A stretch of 24,545 bases of DNA, from positions 1 through 24,545 of the forward strand of contig JAHLKH010000282.1 in the NCBI GenBank assembly GCA_025526915.1. Direction: 5' to 3'. This document shows, piece by piece, positions 9,229 through 19,763 of the stretch. Below the pieces are notes generated by a model. The model ran no database searches. It was not told where the DNA came from and worked only from the letters and a program-made list of their open reading frames with translations. This DNA comes from Entophlyctis helioformis. Lineage: Eukaryota; Chytridiomycota; Chytridiomycetes; Chytridiales; Chytriomycetaceae. The position numbers and the translations under genes were made by a program. Each line of letters starts with the position of its first letter. The stretch's first letter is position 1.

Positions 9229-10389
9229 TTACATCTTGTAGTTGTACTTTTTGGCTGCAAACCCATCAATCACCGACGGCACTATCACAGACAGGACATG
9301 CACATAGTAGTAGAACCACGGCATGTAGATCTGGTGGTCGCCGCGGTCGGATCCTGCGATGATGATGGACGCGCAGACATTGGCTGGGATCCCCGACGAG
9401 CCGCTGTACTTGCTCGCACTACCCGTGCCGTCCACTGCTGAGCGCCGCAGCTCGGTGTCGACGGTGCCAGGGAGAGCGATGCAGACTGTGACGCCGGACG
9501 GGGCGAGCTCGATGCGCAGTGCGCGGAAGAAGCCAGTGAGCGCGTGCTTGGAAGCCGAGTAGATGGATCGCTGGCGGCATCGCACGTGCGTGGCAGTCGA
9601 TGCACATTGCAACGCAGTCCACAGGACACGTGGCGTGTGAGTGCGTGCACAGGAGCGAGTGTGGCGCAGAGAGCAAGCGAGCGAGAGGGCGACTCACGGT
9701 CGGTGCGGCAATCACACTTGCGGCCGACGAGATGACGAGGATCTGTGCCTTGGACGCCTTGAGCGTTGGCAGAAAGCGCTTGGTCGTCATCATGGGGCCA
9801 ATGACGTTGGTCTGGAACACGGTCTCGACCAGCGATCGCGACGTGGAGGGTGCAGCCGCGCTGTCGAGTGCGCACAGGTCTGCGAACGGCAGCAGCGACG
9901 TCACGCCGGCGCACAGCACAAGGACGTCGACGCCGCCCAGCAGCGATGCTGATGCGCGGACAGCCGCCTCCATGTCGGATTCGATCGTGATGTCGCCGAC
10001 GAGAACGTGGACGGGCGGCTGCGACGATGGTGACGACGACGACGACGGGTGGACCGCGATGCATTCGGCCTGGACCGACTCGAGGCGGTCTCTGCGGCGA
10101 GCGACCAGCAGCAGACGGGCACCGCGGGCAGCGTACTGCAGCGCCAGATGGTGGCCGATGCCGCTGGATGCGCCGAGAATGACGACCTGCGTGCGGTGCG
10201 GGCGGTGGTCAGCGCAAGGCAGGCGGCACACACAGCACGGCAGGCACACACGCACGCACGCACCCGCTGCGTGGTTGGGTCGACGGGCGCCTTGGATGCG
10301 GCTGCCCGCGTGGCGCCGGCCGCGACGAGGGCGACACCGACGGCAGCCGCGGCGACGGTGGCTGCGAGCGCAATCGCGGTTGTCGACAT
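9229..10389 (-). CDS. Membrane-anchored short-chain dehydrogenase/reductase (complete)
   Basis: Three exons (10389-10264, 10186-9698, 9570-9229) give 318 residues in phase. An N-terminal hydrophobic stretch (about residues 5-26) looks like a signal anchor. The Rossmann fold follows, with VVILGASSGIG (residues 43-53) for NAD(P) binding and VLVLCAG. A likely catalytic Ser196 lies in VISSAAS, and YSASK holds Tyr209 and Lys213. The C-terminus is hydrophobic with a lysine-containing KKYNYKM end. The layout resembles ER-bound SDRs of the 11-beta-HSD/DHRS7 type, which reduce or oxidise steroid- or lipid-like substrates; the substrate is unknown. It is divergent from ribophorin II. The inner edge of the inverted duplication lies in exon 2, at about codon 120. 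Confidence 0.9.
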
Positions 10390-10677
10390 GCGGCAGATGT
10401 GGTTGTCGATGCGGTTGTTGATACGAAGCGAACCCGGCGCGCTGGCGTCATCCGGCAAGCCACGATCGGCCTCGCTTGGGCCAGCGCATCGCCCGAGGCT
10501 GCAGCGATCCGCATCCCGCACGCACAAGGCGCCCTCCATGCCTTGCACGCCCTCTATGCCTTGCACGCCCTCTATGCCTTGCACGCCCTCGCCTCCGTAG
10601 CCTCCGTCGCCTTGCGTGCCCTTCGTGCCCTTTGAGCCGTGCGAGCCTGCGACTTTGCCCGCGATCACGACACGAGC
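10390..10677. promoter_or_regulatory. Divergent promoter region, SDR / ribophorin II
   Basis: The 288 bp between the SDR ATG (minus) and the ribophorin II ATG (plus) should hold both promoters. It contains an 18-bp tandem repeat at 10531-10590. No TATA box is obvious. Confidence 0.45.
10531..10590 (+). repeat. 18-bp minisatellite, 3.3 copies
   Basis: The unit GCCCTCTATGCCTTGCAC repeats at 10531, 10549 and 10567, the first with one C/T change, followed by a partial fourth unit. On the minus strand it lies in an open frame reading VQGIEG repeats. It sits in the SDR/ribophorin II promoter interval and is outside the duplicated arms. Confidence 0.9.
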
Positions 10678-11782
10678 ATGCACCTGTCGCCGTCTGCGCT
10701 GTTCAAGGCCGCCGTCGCGCTGGCCGCCGCCGTTGGCTGCGCTGCCCTGTCGCCTGTCGCCGCCGCCGCCCCCGACGCCGGCAGCAGAGTGTCGCTGTCC
10801 GTGCCCAGAGTCTCGCTGCGGGTCGTGCCCGTCGGCGGCGAGGACAAGCCCGCCTTTGTCTCGTACGTTGGTCGCTCTGTCCGTCCGTCTGTCTCGCACT
10901 TGCTGCTGCCTGCCTGTCTCACGCCTTGCCGCCGCCTGTCTCACACCGCCTGTGCGCTTCGCCTGCAGCCTCGCCTACCCGCAAACGACCGACGGCAAGC
11001 TCGCCGCTTCCTCGACCGACAAGCTCAACGTGCTGCTCAAGCTCACCGACGCGGCGACCTCGCTGCCCTTCACCGCCCAGCACGTCGCCCTGGCCGTCGC
11101 CAATCTGGCTGCCGGCCGTGCCGCCACCTTCCTGCTCACCAGCTCGTCCGAGAAGGGCAGCTACAACCTGGCGCTCGTGAGTCCCATCTCCCTGCCCACC
11201 GCACCCGCCGCCAGTGCAGCAACGGCTAACCCTCGATCCTCCTCCGCTGGGCAGGATCTGACGTCGGAAGCCGTCCTCCAGAAGCTGTCCAAGCCCTCGG
11301 GCAACCACTCGCTCACCCTCTACATCTCCGACGCCCGCGCTGAGCCGTTCCTGTACCATCTCGGCTTCGCCTCCCTCGACACCTCGCTTGTGCCAGCGAT
11401 CCCGCCGACCGAGGCAGACGACGTCTTTGAGCCGCTGCCGCCCATCACGCACAAGATGCGTCCGGCCGAGAAGCTGCCCGCCGCGGCCGTGTCGTACGTG
11501 TTCACGGGCCTGACGCTCGCGCCGTGGCTGGGCCTGCTGGCGGTCTGGGCCATGCTCGGCGCCAACATCCGCAACCTGGCAGAGAGCCCCGCGAATTTCG
11601 TGTACGGCACTGGGTTCTTTGGCGCGCTGGCTGCGCTGCTCGTCGTGTTCTATCTGTACTGGACCCAGCTGACGCTGTTCCAGCTCATGGCCTATGCCAG
11701 CGTTGTCGGGCTGTTTACGGCGCTGCTCGGCAGACAGGCGCTCGTGTCGCGTGCCGAGGTGCGCGCCAAGCTGGCTCAGTAG
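10678..11782 (+). CDS. Oligosaccharyltransferase subunit ribophorin II / Swp1
   Basis: This is a subunit of the ER complex that transfers glycans to asparagines of nascent proteins. Three exons (10678-10862, 10969-11176, 11255-11782) give 306 residues, close to yeast Swp1 (286) and shorter than animal RPN2. A signal peptide is visible at residues 1 to about 30. A luminal beta-rich region follows (SLAYPQTTDGKL, DKLNVLLKLTD, FLYHLGFASLD). Three C-terminal membrane spans come next, from YVFTGLTLAPWLGLLAVW to FQLMAYASVVGLFTALLG, with the family-typical YLYWTQL between spans 2 and 3. The second intron (11177-11254) has a GCTAAC branch site, is a multiple of three and has no stop, so its retention would add 26 residues in frame. 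The gene lies wholly in the unique spacer. Confidence 0.88.
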
Positions 11783-12030
11783 CCTGCCCGTCTGCTCTGT
11801 TCTGTTCTGCTCTGCTGGGTCGGCCTCTCGTGTGCACCGTGACTGTGCATGCGCGTCTTGGATTGAAAAACTGCCGTGTTTTTACAGAGAGTATTTATGT
11901 GGCGATGATCTGTGCTGGCGGTATGTGCACAAAGCCAGGCCAGCAACGACCGATGGATGGACGATGGAGGGATCAATGGATGCGTTGGTTGGTTGGTTGA
12001 TTACAAGAAGAGTCGGCGGGGACTGCGGGC
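11783..12030. other. Intergenic region between convergent ribophorin II and ATG9
   Basis: These 248 bp separate two stop codons facing each other. They contain ATGG/GGTT-type tetranucleotide runs near 11950-12000. I see no gene. Confidence 0.6.
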
Positions 12031-15000
12031 TCACAAGAGTCGGCGGTTGGTTTCGTAGACGGCATCGAGCAGCCCAAACAGCTCGCGGCCGATACGCTGC
12101 TCAATGTGCGATGCCTGCATCACAGACTGCTCGCCGCGCAGATACGACTCCATCATCATGTCCTGGCCAGCGCCGTGGCCAGCGCCGTAGCCATTGAGCC
12201 CGCCATCGTACTGCATGTGCGGCGCAGTCGCCTCCATGGACGCCGAGGGCATAAAGTCGTGCCGCGACTGGCCAAGCCCGTCGCCGTGCGAGGACGACGG
12301 TGTGGCGCCGTGGAACGAGTGGGCCGTCTGCCCGAGATGGCTTGGACGCATCGCGCGACGACGGGCGAGCAGCCGTGAGATGTACTCGGATCCCTCAAGC
12401 CCAGGGTCCCAGTTGGGGTAATTGGCCTTGAAATTGACAAACGAGTGTTCCATCTTGCCCTCCTTGGACACGAAATGCGGTGTCTGTGCCTGTTGCTGCT
12501 GCTGCTGCTGCTGCTGTTGTTGTGCGACTTGACCTTGGCCGTCAGGCTGCACGCCAAACTATCGCGGCCAATGCAAGTGTCAGCTTGCGTGCACAGCCAT
12601 CCACACCACCCAGCACGCGCACATCCATACCTTGACGTTGCCGTGCCGCTTAAAGTCAAAGACGGCAAACGAGCAGACGTACCCATACGCCTCAACGTGC
12701 ACCGTAAACTCGCGGAAAAAGTCGACAATCTCTTCAGCGCACGGCGGCAGCGAGTAGTACAGCACAGCCGGCGCAAGCACGACGCTGAGGAGCTCCCACG
12801 CCCACAGCGCAAGCTTGAAGTCGTACAGTGCCTCAAACTGCTGCTTGACCTCGTCCGTGTGCGCGCGTGACCGCCACTCGTCGGGCATGTAGTGGGTGTC
12901 GAGCGCGACCTCGCGCATCCACCGCTCGGGCTCAAAGACTTCGGTGTCGGGCGGGATGAGGCCGCGCGAGAGGGCAAGGATGGCGCCAAAGATGCCAATG
13001 TAGAAGAAGGCAGATCGGCCCGGCGTGATCTCGAACCCCTGCTGGAGCTCTTCCTCAAACAGCGTGATGGCCAGCAGGATGGCGGCCAGCGACCCAGACA
13101 CAAACGACACAAACCTGGTTGGCAGGACACGAGTAGGTCGGTCAGCACGCGCCAGGATCGGGGTGCCAGAACGGTTGGCTTACTTGGCCAAGATGATCAG
13201 GTACTCTTTGGGAAACTGGCGAATGTACGTGTTGGCGTTGTCTGTGCTGCGGTTGAGACGCATCTGCAGCAGGTGCGGCAGCTCATTGAACTCGCGAAAC
13301 TTCCACCACGCAAACGGAGAGTACTGCCGTGCACCCAGACCGGACGGGTTCCGTTGGTACTCCTGGTGGCCCATACGCACAGCACATGTAAGCATGGTGC
13401 GGACATGCGGATGGCTGTGCTCGAACAAGGCTCACCTCGGCGTACTTGAAGAACGAGTACAGGACAAGGAAAATGAGAAGAAACGGCGACAGCAACAGGT
13501 TCATGTACGCCATGTTGCGGAACCGTTTTTGCAGTCTACGCCAGCCCTGTATAAGTACTTGCACAGCAGGCGAGCATGGCAGGCAATCCAATGCAACCGA
13601 GCTCACCCATCCACAAGCCGCGCTCGGTTGTTCTCCTTGAGGAACCGCTTGCGAAACACGCCCTTGTCGTCAAACACATACGAGAAGATGCAGTACGACA
13701 AGTTCCACTCCATGAGCTTGGACATGATCTGGCGCGAGCCAAACAGCGGGACAGACAGATTAAGAATGTCCTTGTTGAAGAGCGCAATGAGATAGTTGTC
13801 TTTGCGCAGGATGCGATTGGCAATAGCATGCGCATCCAGTCGTCGAAGCGCGGCTGTCGGGTTGGCTTGGCTCTGCTGCGCACGCGTCTGCACAATCTTG
13901 GCAACCACGTCGCGCCAAAGTGTGTTTTGCAGCTCGTCCTGTTGGTGTGCATTGGCCGTGTTTCGGTCAGCAAACGATGTCAACGGATGGGATGCATGGC
14001 ATGGCACCTACATCCGTGATCCCAAGGACATTGGTGAAAAAGTACTGCATCTCGCGGTGTCGAGGAATGTCAAACAGGAGGCGGATGACTTGCAGGATCC
14101 ACCAAACGCCAAACATGGCCACCACAAAGAGGCTGCCAAAGCTCATGCCAGCAATGCAGTTGGGCTCGATGATGTCCGACAGCCGCTTCTTTTCGTGGAT
14201 GAGGTCGTAGTTGATGCAGGCGAACAGGAACGTTGACAGGAAGATGACAAACGCGGCAGTCCTATGTCAAGAGGAGCATGTGAGTTTCTGTACAGACAGA
14301 CAGACGGACAAAAGGCGAGATGCGACTCACGCAATGGTGACGACTGAATTCAAGATGATGCACAGGAATCCTTTGCCAGTATAGTACTGATAGATACGCG
14401 TAAGAAACACGTCCAGATGGCGCACGTCGCGCCAAGAGCGGATGGTATCAGTCGGTGCCTGACGAGCAGCACCGGCCCCTGCTGCTGAGGGTCGCTGGTA
14501 AAACTGGTTGGGCTGGTTTCCGCCACCGCCATGGCCAGCAGAGCCAAGACCGCCAGTTGGAAGCGGTGGCATGGCATCAAGCCCTGGCCGGAATCCTTCG
14601 TGTAGCGGACTGGATACACCAACGCCAACGCCGCCGGGCCCCGATCGCAGCTGTCCACCCAGAAGCGGCCGCCGCGACAGATCGCTGCCACTTCCAAGCG
14701 GACGGTGTTGCCGCAGTCTGTTGCCGACAGCCCCGCCAACACCACCGGCACCAGCAGCAGCATTTCCACCGCCATTGCCCGCACCGGCAAACAGAGCGCG
14801 GCCAGCAGCACCAAGCGTGTTGACTGCGCCACTGCCAAGTAAGCTGGCTGGAATGCTGCCAAAGCGGCCATTCATGATACCCGTTGCGCCAGTCGGTTGC
14901 TGCTCCTGCCGCTGTTGCTGGTTCACGCCCAGCCCACCGCGACCGTCAGCGCCATGGAATTCGCGATCGTCTTGAGGTGGGAATCGGCCGCCCACTCCCA

Positions 15001-16035
15001 CTCCACCAACACCAGTGCCTGGCGACCGGATCTCAAACTGGATCGACGCCGGTGCCTCGCCATCCGAGTCCGAGTCGTGATCTTCAGGATCCTCGATCAC
15101 CGGCGGCGCATAGCCCGAGCTCTGTGCAGAGCCCCTCCCTGTCCGTACTCGAGATCGTCGTGGCCATGGCTGTCGTGCGATACAGGCGAATGGAACGCAA
15201 ACGCCTGCCCTTCTTGAAGCTCACGCAGCTCTTGCAGCTGCTGTTGCTGGAACTGCTGATTGCCGTACCCGAGCTGGCTGGCTGGGTTGCCGGGATGCTG
15301 CTGGTGCTGGTAGTGGTTCTGGCCCTGGTGCGGATCCGAGACGACAGACGACGGGCCTGCGCTGGCGAGGCGTTGTAGCCGTCGAGCGAATACTGCCGAG
15401 CGCGGGCTGCAGCCAGCGGCCTGCCGGGCCGTGACCCTCGGATGGATCGCGAGCGTCGTGGCCGCTCGATCCGTCGCTGTGGCCGAGCGGGGCGATGGGT
15501 GGTGGCGAAGCAGGCCGGTTGAATGCAAACGGCGGCGTGGTGTCTGCGGCCGGCCGGCAGGTGCTGCGGTGGCTGCGATGGCCGCCGGTGCTGCGATGGC
15601 CGCCGAGCCAGGGTTCGACGTCGGGGCTGCCGACCATGCGTCAGTCGCGGCAGCCAGCGCGCCGCTCAGCGACCCGAAGCCGCCGATGCAGCGCCTGGCG
15701 ATGCGCCGCCGGCTTGTGGCTGCGGCTGCAGCTGCTCGCTGTAGTCGTCTGGCCCGTACTCGCTGTGCGTGCTGCCGCCGTTCCGGTCGCCGTGTCGCCA
15801 TGGCCGTCATCGCAGTCATCGTCATCTCCGCTCGAGTCGGCCAGCACAGGCGGCTGGTACGTCGAGTGGGCAGCGAAGCTGAACGGCCGCCGCTCAAACA
15901 AGGCGCTTGTGCCCAGGCCTGGGCCTTGCGGGCGGTCCCGGTGGTGTTGCTGTTGGTGCCGTTGGTGCTGCCGTTGATGCTGCCGGCCATCGGGCCACCC
16001 TGGCCGCCGGGCTGTCCGGGCCCGCGTCCAGACAT
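12031..16035 (-). CDS. ATG9: ATG9, autophagy lipid scramblase (N-terminal part frame-disrupted)
   Basis: ATG9 is the multispanning protein of vesicles that seed autophagosome membranes. The core is unmistakable: YDLIHEKKRLSD, LSPFLLIFLVLYSFFKY, FEITPGRSAFFYIG, THYMPDEWR, and FFREFTVHVEAYGYVCSF. Exons after the N-terminus descend 14261-14012, 13938-13615, 13546-13436, 13362-13184, 13114-12631 and 12558-12031, with 68-73 nt introns. The 13547-13614 intron is the least certain; its donor would be GTGGAT. The C-terminal tail holds an 11-Gln run and then KMEHSFVNFKANYPNWDP. The disordered N-terminal part (16035 to about 15100) shows protein-like sequence that hops among three frames, so no single frame joins the likely ATG (16035) to the core. 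This implies indels, true or artefactual. Confidence 0.9.
12484..12516 (-). repeat. CAG/CAA trinucleotide tract encoding poly-Gln in ATG9
   Basis: CTG-type triplets on the plus strand encode a run of eleven glutamines on the minus strand, near the start of ATG9's last exon. The run lies in the disordered C-terminal tail. Confidence 0.75.
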
Positions 16036-16096
16036 TCTGATAGGCAATATACGCGTTTGCAGGGCAAAGCTGTTTGCGTTTCCTCTGACTCGACAT

Positions 16097-16822
16097 CGCA
16101 TCAGCATCGCTGCTGGGCGGCGTCGACGTCCTCGTGCTGTGCGCCGGCGTGACGTCGCTGCTGCCGTTCGTAGACCTGTGCGCGCTCGACAGCGCGGCTG
16201 CACCCTCCACGTCGCGATCGCTGGTCGAGACCGTGTTCCAGACCAACGTCATTGGCCCCATGATGACGACCAAGCGCTTTCTGCCAACGCTCAAGGCGTC
16301 CAAGGCACAGATCCTCGTCATCTCGTCGGCCGCAAGTGTGATTGCCGCACCGACCGTGAGTCGCCCTCTCTCTCTCGCTCTCTGCGCCACACTCGCTCCT
16401 GTGTACGCACTCACACGCCACGTGTCCTGTGGACTGCGTTGCAATGTGCATCGACTGCCATGCACGTGCGATGCCGCCAGCGATCCATCTACTCGGCATC
16501 CAAGCACGCGCTCACTGGCTTCTTCCGCGCACTGCGCATCGAGCTCGCCCCGTCCGGCGTCACAGTCTGCATCGCTCTCCCTGGCACCGTCGACACCGAG
16601 CTGCGGCGCTCAGCAGTGGACGGCACGGGTAGTGCGAGCAAGTACAGCGGCTCGTCGGGGATCCCAGCCAATGTCTGCGCGTCCATCATCATCGCAGGAT
16701 CCGACCGTGGCGACCACCAGATCTACATGCCGTGGTTCTACTACTATGCGCATGTCCTGTCTGTGATAGTGCCGTCGGTGATTGACGGATTTGCAGCCAA
16801 AAAGTACAACTACAAGATGTAA
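16097..16822 (+). pseudogene. 5'-truncated SDR copy created by the duplication edge
   Basis: This is the inverted copy of the SDR at 9229-9956. It retains the end of exon 2 (16097-16355, with GTGAGT donor), the intron, and exon 3 (16481-16822) with the YSASK catalytic motif. It lacks exon 1, the membrane anchor and the GASSGIG nucleotide-binding motif, roughly the first 120 of 318 residues. No replacement start is evident. It sits head to head with ATG9. Changes from the intact copy include Val to Ala in the YYYVHVL stretch and a 2-bp indel in the intron. It should not make a working dehydrogenase. Confidence 0.88.
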
Positions 16823-17171
16823 ATAGATGCTGGCTGGATGGACGGACGGTTGGTTGAGTGCGAAGATGGTTGGATAGATGGATGGACGAGAGTGCCATGG
16901 AACGAATAAACGAATAAAGGGATGCGCAGGTGGAAGCTTCATTGCTGGAGGAGGCAGGGATCAACTTGGATGGCTGTGGTTGTATGTGAGGCTGTGGTTG
17001 TGGTTGGCGTGCAGACGCGTGTCACAGAGACGCGACACACGCAGCCAAACCAAACCAAACCAAACCGAGTGCAGGAGCAACGAGCGAGAGAGAGAAGGAG
17101 ACAGAGAAGCAAGAAGAGAGAGGCAAGAAGAAGAGATAGGAGAGAGAGAAGTAAGAAGACAAGCACAGCAA
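16823..17171. other. Intergenic region with simple repeats (right copy)
   Basis: This is the mirror of 8880-9228. It has the two AATAAA hexamers (16905-16918), the CCAAA run (about 17044-17066) and a purine tract (about 17084-17160). I see no gene. Confidence 0.7.
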
Positions 17172-17396
17172 TCACATGGCCGCCGAGTCAGGTGCACGAG
17201 CATAGCGCAGCACGCTCGGCCGGTTGACGTTGCTCGCACGCTGCGACGACATGCCCACAGACATGCGGTTCATGATGTCGTCAATCTCGGAGAACTTTGT
17301 GTCGCGGACGGTTTCCTTGGACAGCGCGTCCTGGTTGGCCATGCGGCGCTCAGACCGCTCCAGCTGGCTCGACAGCTTGTCAAAGAACATGTGCAT
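17172..17396 (-). CDS. Small unidentified protein (right copy)
   Basis: The 74-residue product is identical to the left copy at 8655-8879, from MHMFFDK to DSAAM. The open frame that extends upstream in the left copy is destroyed here by a 13-nt difference just 5' of the ATG. If the gene truly begins at this ATG, both copies are intact. If it needs the upstream part, this copy is damaged. Function unknown. Confidence 0.48.
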   Translation of the reverse strand: MHMFFDKLSSQLERSERRMANQDALSKETVRDTKFSEIDDIMNRMSVGMSSQRASNVNRPSVLRYARAPDSAAM

Positions 17397-17508
17397 CTGC
17401 TTCTGGTCCGTCTGCTGGACGGCCGCGTGTGCGTGATGGTCTGCGTGCCAACGCCTTCGAGCACTCTTGGCTCAAAGCAGCGAAAAACGCCAGCGATCTC
17501 TGTCGGGC

Positions 17509-19594
17509 ATGCGAGGGCGAGCTGCTGCAGGTGCCGTGGCAGCGCTGCCGACACAGGCCGAGTCGGAGACGCTCTCGAGGACAAGGTCGTCCACGTCAGC
17601 CGCAAGCAGAAAGGCCGCAGCAGCAGTAGCAGCAGCAGCAGCACAACACCAACCGCAGCTGCTGCCGGCCGCATCCAACGCAACCAGCTGCAGTTCATCG
17701 CAGTCGCCGCAGCAGCCATTCGACTGCGGAATGGCGTGCTGCAGCAACAGCGCCGGCAACAGCGCCGGCAGCCCGGCAGCACATGCAGCCAGGGAAGGCA
17801 CGGAAGGTGCGGAAGGCACGGAGGGCAATAAAGCCAAGGCCGAGGATCTCCGCAGGCATGCGGGCGGGCATGGCGGCAGGCATCCGCCGTCTGCACCAGA
17901 CCTGCACGCGGAGCACCACCAGCCCGACGGTGAGTCTGCCTTGGCTTGGCCGGCTCGGCTGGCTTGGCTTACTGCGGCACCGGCATGCGGGCTGCGCTGC
18001 GTCGTGCCGCAACGGGCGCATGCGCGCAGCTGCCCGGCGCAGCAGCATGGCATCGGAACTGACTCCTTCCGCTGTGGCATGCCTTGCGTCATCGCAGCTG
18101 CTGCCGGCATCGGATCTGCTGTCGACCACACGAGCCACGCACCGTCCATCGGAGTCGACAGTCCCGTCAGCCTTTCCGACGCCCCAGCCGTCGATGTGGC
18201 CACACACACAGCCGCATCGCCTGCAAAGAAGCAGCCGGCCAGGACCAAACGGGCCACTGCAAAGAAGAGCAATGGCAGCAGCATGGGCTTGGACACAGCA
18301 GCAGCCGAGTCGCCCGTTGCACCGCGCAGATCTGTGCGGAATGCTCAGCGTAAAGTCAACAGCGTCACGACCACCAGCGCATCCAGTTTGCAAACAACCA
18401 CGCCCCAGTCCACGCCCATCATCGCATCCGACCAATGCTTGCCACAGCCCGCCCCCGTTTTGCAAGCCGTCACGTCCATACCACACACCATCCGCCAAAT
18501 CCATCTGGGCAGCATCGCCATGGCCACCGACTTTGGATCGCCGTATCCAGACGAGTACGGCTCGCTCCCGGTCCTCTATCTGTGCGAGTTCTGTCTCAAG
18601 TACATGCGTCTCCAGCGCTCTGTTCAACGGCATCGGCTGCAATGTGGCAAACAGCGACCGCCAGGCACGACCGTGTATGCCAAAGGCCCGTTACGGATAT
18701 ACCGCATTGACGGCAGCATAGACAAGGTGCGCTGTTGTCTGTTTTTTGTACGGACCTGGCGTGACGTGGCATGAGGCTGACATCCCCTTGATGTGCGACA
18801 GTTGTATTGCCAGAACCTGTGTCTGGTGTCCAAGTTGTTTGTAGATCAAAAGGCAGTGTGCTATGACACAGAGGCGTACATGTTCCATGTGCTCACGCGC
18901 ACGCATGTCGATGACGGCGTCGAGACGGACCGGATCCTCGGCTTCTTTTCACGAGTACGCGTATTTGCCCCGCATTCGTGGCTTTGCAGTTGCCCCTCAC
19001 TCACACTGGGTCCCCCGGCATGCCGACGCGTGCATGTGCAGGAAAAGGATGTAGACTCCCACTCGAGCCTTGCATGTATATTGGTGCTCCCGCCGTACAG
19101 ACAGTCTGGATACGGCCGCATGCTGGTCGAGTTCAGCTACGAGATATGCAGACTGGAGCGGCGAGTCGCGTCGCCTGATCGGCCGCTCTCGAGCGCAGGG
19201 CATCGTGTGCATTGGCGGTACTGGCAGTCGGCGATCCTGGCGACGCTGCGCGATCTCTGCTTGCAACGCGTGTCTGCGTCTCGGCCGCAGGCGAGAGGCG
19301 GCAAGGACGCAGGAGTGTCCGTAGCGGCCTTGTCACAGATGATGTGTCTAAGTGTCTCGGATATTGTCGAGGCTGTTGGTGAATGGGTGGAGGTGGTTGA
19401 CGGCGACCAAGTTGTATGGTAAGCCGCTCTGCACGGGCTGCCTGGCCGCGAGCTGTCCGGTCTGCACACCAACTAACACGGATGGACCCAGTGCAAGTCT
19501 GGCTGTCATTGACGAGACCATCAGGACGCAGAGCGTGCGGGTGGACAGATCCATTGACAGAGTGTGCATGGTATACCCAGTCGATCCAACATGA
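17509..19594 (+). CDS. MYST-family histone acetyltransferase (right copy)
   Basis: This mirrors the left MYST gene with the same exon plan: 17509-17929, about 18098-18726, 18802-18954, 19042-19418 and 19492-19594. All recognisable motifs are kept: the C2HC finger, SLACILVLPPY, RQSGYG and the unusual SPDRPLS (Asp codon 19177-19179). I saw only isolated substitutions, for example Val to Ala within SACNVCLRL and bases inside the last intron. No frame damage was found, so both copies could be active. The intron 18955-19041 is 87 nt with no in-frame stop, so retention would insert 29 residues in the catalytic domain. The first exon's frame and the first acceptor are tentative. Confidence 0.86.
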
Positions 19595-19763
19595 ACTTTT
19601 GTGTATAAACGAGCACCACTACAGCCAAAGGTACCGGCCAACGTGCGAGGATGCAGGGTGTGTTTCTTTTACTTGCGCAAAGAGACAATATAGAGAGTGC
19701 CTGTGTGTTGCGTGTGTCGCGCAAGACGCGTGTGCAGCCAGCAAGAAACAGTCAGCCGTCCTG

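Larger units (their letters stand above)
1508..9956 (+). repeat. Left arm of a giant inverted duplication
   Basis: This arm reads as the reverse complement of 16097-24545. Matching positions sum to 26051-26064 across the arm, drifting only where small indels occur. At the inner edge, homology stops after 9956, inside exon 2 of the SDR gene. Beyond that point the sequence is unlike the region upstream of 16097. The outer edge cannot be seen, because the partner arm runs off the window; 1508 is only the base paired with 24545. The arm carries mIF2 (most of it), ZFPL1, MYST, a small ORF and the SDR 3' part. No transposase or terminal motif borders it, so it looks like a segmental duplication and not a mobile element. 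Confidence 0.95.

Noticed and set aside
9956..16097. Zero-spacer palindrome from an unremoved long-read adapter
   Set aside because: That artefact gives arms that meet directly. Here a 6.1 kb unique spacer with two genes separates them, and introns differ in repeat number. Other assembly errors remain possible.
15431..16822. 463-codon plus ORF that ends in genuine SDR exon 3 sequence
   Set aside because: Its first two thirds are antisense to ATG9 or the wrong frame of SDR exon 2, and it reads through a spliced intron. It is a chance open frame across the breakpoint.
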